Part shown: positions 31,690 through 33,526 of the stretch, one piece after another
How positions within the stretch are numbered: position 1 is the first letter of the stretch
How the letters are laid out: each line of letters begins with the position of its first letter
From: Basidiobolus ranarum
Lineage: Eukaryota; Basidiobolomycota; Basidiobolomycetes; Basidiobolales
Reading direction: 5' to 3'
NCBI GenBank assembly: GCA_040143965.1
Contig: JASJQH010006949.1
Span: 1 to 33,526, forward strand
Length of the DNA stretch: 33,526 nucleotides
Program-made: the position numbers and the translations under genes
Notes under the pieces: model-generated
What the model was told of the DNA's origin: nothing
Database searches by the model: none
What the model saw: only the letters and a program-made list of their open reading frames with translations

Positions 31690-33007
31690 TCAGAACAAGG
31701 AACCTCCACTCACTGTTCCTCGCTTATCACTTTCCGCATGTGTATAATTAGGCGTTAATGGAATGTCTATAGTATCTTCAGATCTTGGTATTGATTGCTT
31801 TTGGAATCCATTACCGTTAGAACGGCTTCGTCGCTCCTCCTCTCTCACTTGCATAAACAACGAGAGATAGAAATACGCAGCGAAGTTGACGAATCCTCTT
31901 AACGGGGAAAATAAAGCTTGTAACAGGGCGAATGGGAAAAACGACGTTCCTCTGATCATAAAATAGATACGATTTAAAGTTCCAGGTGTCCTACATAAAA
32001 CAGATTTAGAGTAATGACTACCAAAATTAACTGGACCCCATTGCAATCATTGAGATCTTTACCAAACAATGAGAAAAGCGAGCAGATACAGCGATACGTT
32101 CTTTCCGTACACAAATTTGTAGTGGCTAAGGCTTGATCTATCCGGGAAAGAGAGATTTAATATGTATGTAGGCGACACCAAGAAAACTGCCCAATAGCTA
32201 CTTACCCTGTGATACTTTTAGCCTTCTGCCAGATAAGTCGGCCAACCCATATATAGATGACTGCGTTGAACGCAAACACAATCCACAATGGCAAAAATAG
32301 AAAAGCCAGCTGATGATATGGATGAGTGCTTGTGATCCAACACCTAGTCACCATCATCAGTATTGATATATTCATGATTAGAATGTGAGTAGAAGATTAA
32401 CACCAACCATATTGTAGTGTCTCCGTACAAGTTCTTCCCATTGCTATCGTGGATGAACAACGGCACAACTGCAAATACAACTCCTACTGAATAGCAAATA
32501 ACTACATAGTATTTCTCGAATTTTAAGACGTCCTCAAGACCAAGCTCCATGAATAGTATAAAGACCAAGTTGAGTGATATCATAGCCGTCCAAAGGATCG
32601 ACGAGATATCCCCCCACTGCATGGCTCCTGCTTGAAATTGACAAAGAAAGCTATCTGTTCCGGCCATAATACCCCATCTAATATCAACAAACTATTAAGT
32701 ATGTACGCGAATACAAGAAGTGTTGGAAGCCAAATAAACCCGAACCTTCCTATGAACCTAGAAACAACCGACAGTAAATCCGAAATGGCCATAAAAAACA
32801 CCAAGCGAGCAGTTGCTGTTTGGAACCGCTTCCAAAAGAGGAAGGCCTAGAATCAAACTGTAAGATAACAGTCTCAATTAAATCAGTGACTGAGGAACTT
32901 ACGAAGATACTCGTCAGAGACCCAAAGATGCTCAGAGTGGCGGTGACTTTGGTTGCATATTGTAGGGTATCTAGCTGTAAAGTGGTGAAGGGCATAGGCT
33001 CAGGCAT
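31690..33007 (-). CDS. Seven-transmembrane receptor, second cAMP-receptor-like GPCR
   Basis: Five exons on the minus strand: 32903-33007, 32746-32846, 32408-32677, 32206-32343 and 31690-31990, all GT-AG and in phase, giving 304 residues. Helix 1 is split by intron 1 (VTATLSIFGSLTSIF then AFLFWKRFQTATARLVFFM). Helix 2 is AISDLLSVVSRFIGRWGIMA. A conserved Cys precedes helix 3 in TDSFLCQFQAGAMQWGDIS. Helix 4 lies in YYVVICYSVGVVFAVVPLF, helix 5 in QLAFLFLPLWIVFAFNAVIY, helix 6 after RIYFMIRGTSFFPFALLQAL and helix 7 in GFVNFAAYFYLSLFM. The order and spacing match the cAMP-receptor-like class more closely than the neighbour at 29170 does. The Ser/Arg-rich tail (REEERRSRSNGNGFQKQ) could be a phosphorylation site. 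The start at 33007 is the first in-frame ATG; another ATG follows 12 bases in. Confidence 0.88.
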
Positions 33008-33526
33008 ATATTGAATAAAATCAATCTTATGGAACAGAGGATGCTGTAAAGTTAAGCGAAGGGAGGGTTTATGTTTGATGGGGTCAGCAATATGGCTCAA
33101 AGTGATTGGGTTCTAGACTAGTGTGGATCTATATCAACTTTAAACAGTGCTAATTAGGTGTTGAGAGTGAGGGGCATGAGAAAAGAGAAAACGAAGTATA
33201 ATCCCTGATTCTGTCGAGCGGATTGTTAAGGAAAAAGCTTAAGCGAAGTGAATCTCGACCAGAGTAATAGCAGTTAATATATAAAATCTGTAGTTTGCAA
33301 GTATCATAAAATGAACTTGATGGTCGAGACTGTGGCCAACTACCGCATGAATACTCATCAGTTCATTAGATAAATATAGGCATTTACAGCACTGCCAACC
33401 AGTTTGAATTCACGATTAAGAGACATACAGAACACCCTACCTAGATTTTTCCTGTTTGTTAGTTTCATTGAATTTGGAAATATACATGCCGTCTCTTCAC
33501 TTCATTCTGTGTTCACATAACCCTTG
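33008..33526. other. Upstream flank of the second GPCR
   Basis: No gene was seen. The open frame of the GPCR extends upstream without an ATG to about 33100. The sequence to the window edge is AT-rich and presumed regulatory. Confidence 0.45.

Noticed and set aside
1-33526. tRNA, rRNA or CRISPR-like features
   Set aside because: Scanning by eye for GGTTCGA-type T-arms and for regularly spaced repeats gave no convincing candidate. A tRNAscan or Infernal run would be needed to exclude short RNAs.

Overview
The window is nuclear DNA of a fungus. The genes are eukaryotic and most are interrupted by short GT-AG introns of about 47 to 89 nt, several with a clear branch site (TACTAAC or CTAAG) just upstream of the acceptor. 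They lie on both strands, and the sequence is AT-rich. A V-ATPase subunit G with an intron right after its ATG, an alpha-arrestin with a PY motif, slime-mould-cAMP-receptor-like GPCRs and a ferroportin together suggest an early-diverging filamentous fungus (Zoopagomycota or Mucoromycota grade). That placement is inference and cannot be fixed without a search.

Layout, left to right. 1-880 (-): 3'-truncated tyrosyl-DNA phosphodiesterase. 2037-4076 (+): intronless long-chain acyl-CoA synthetase. 6514-7632 (+): alpha-arrestin. 9525-10912 (+): mitochondrial glycine cleavage T protein. 12813-13311 (+): V-ATPase subunit G. 13789-15578 or beyond (-): an eight-or-more-exon gene for a helical protein I cannot name with confidence. 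17045-17300: a decayed duplicate of the acyl-CoA synthetase 3' part. 17722-19096 (-): coproporphyrinogen III oxidase. 19270-about 20157 (-): an unassigned multi-exon gene. 20527-21552: an inverted-repeat mobile element carrying a nested solo LTR with a perfect 5-bp target duplication. 22257-22975 (+): mitochondrial GrpE. 24398-26215 (+): seven-exon ferroportin. 26429-27043 (-): ribosomal protein eL15. 27494-28154 (+): Skp1. 29170-30228 (+) and 31690-33007 (-): two convergent GPCRs of the cAMP-receptor-like class. About half of the window is intergenic sequence in which I see no supported gene.

The genes are mostly unrelated housekeeping functions and do not form an operon or an obvious cluster. 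Loose themes are mitochondrial metabolism (T protein, coproporphyrinogen oxidase, GrpE), iron and haem (coproporphyrinogen oxidase, ferroportin), ubiquitin-linked control (arrestin PY motif, Skp1) and signalling (two GPCRs). I did not find a convincing new multi-gene system. The best leads are the unnamed helical gene at 13.8-15.6 kb, the unassigned gene at 19.3-20.2 kb, and the composite inverted-repeat element. All exon models were built by hand from splice sites and reading phase; each complete model sums to a whole number of codons.
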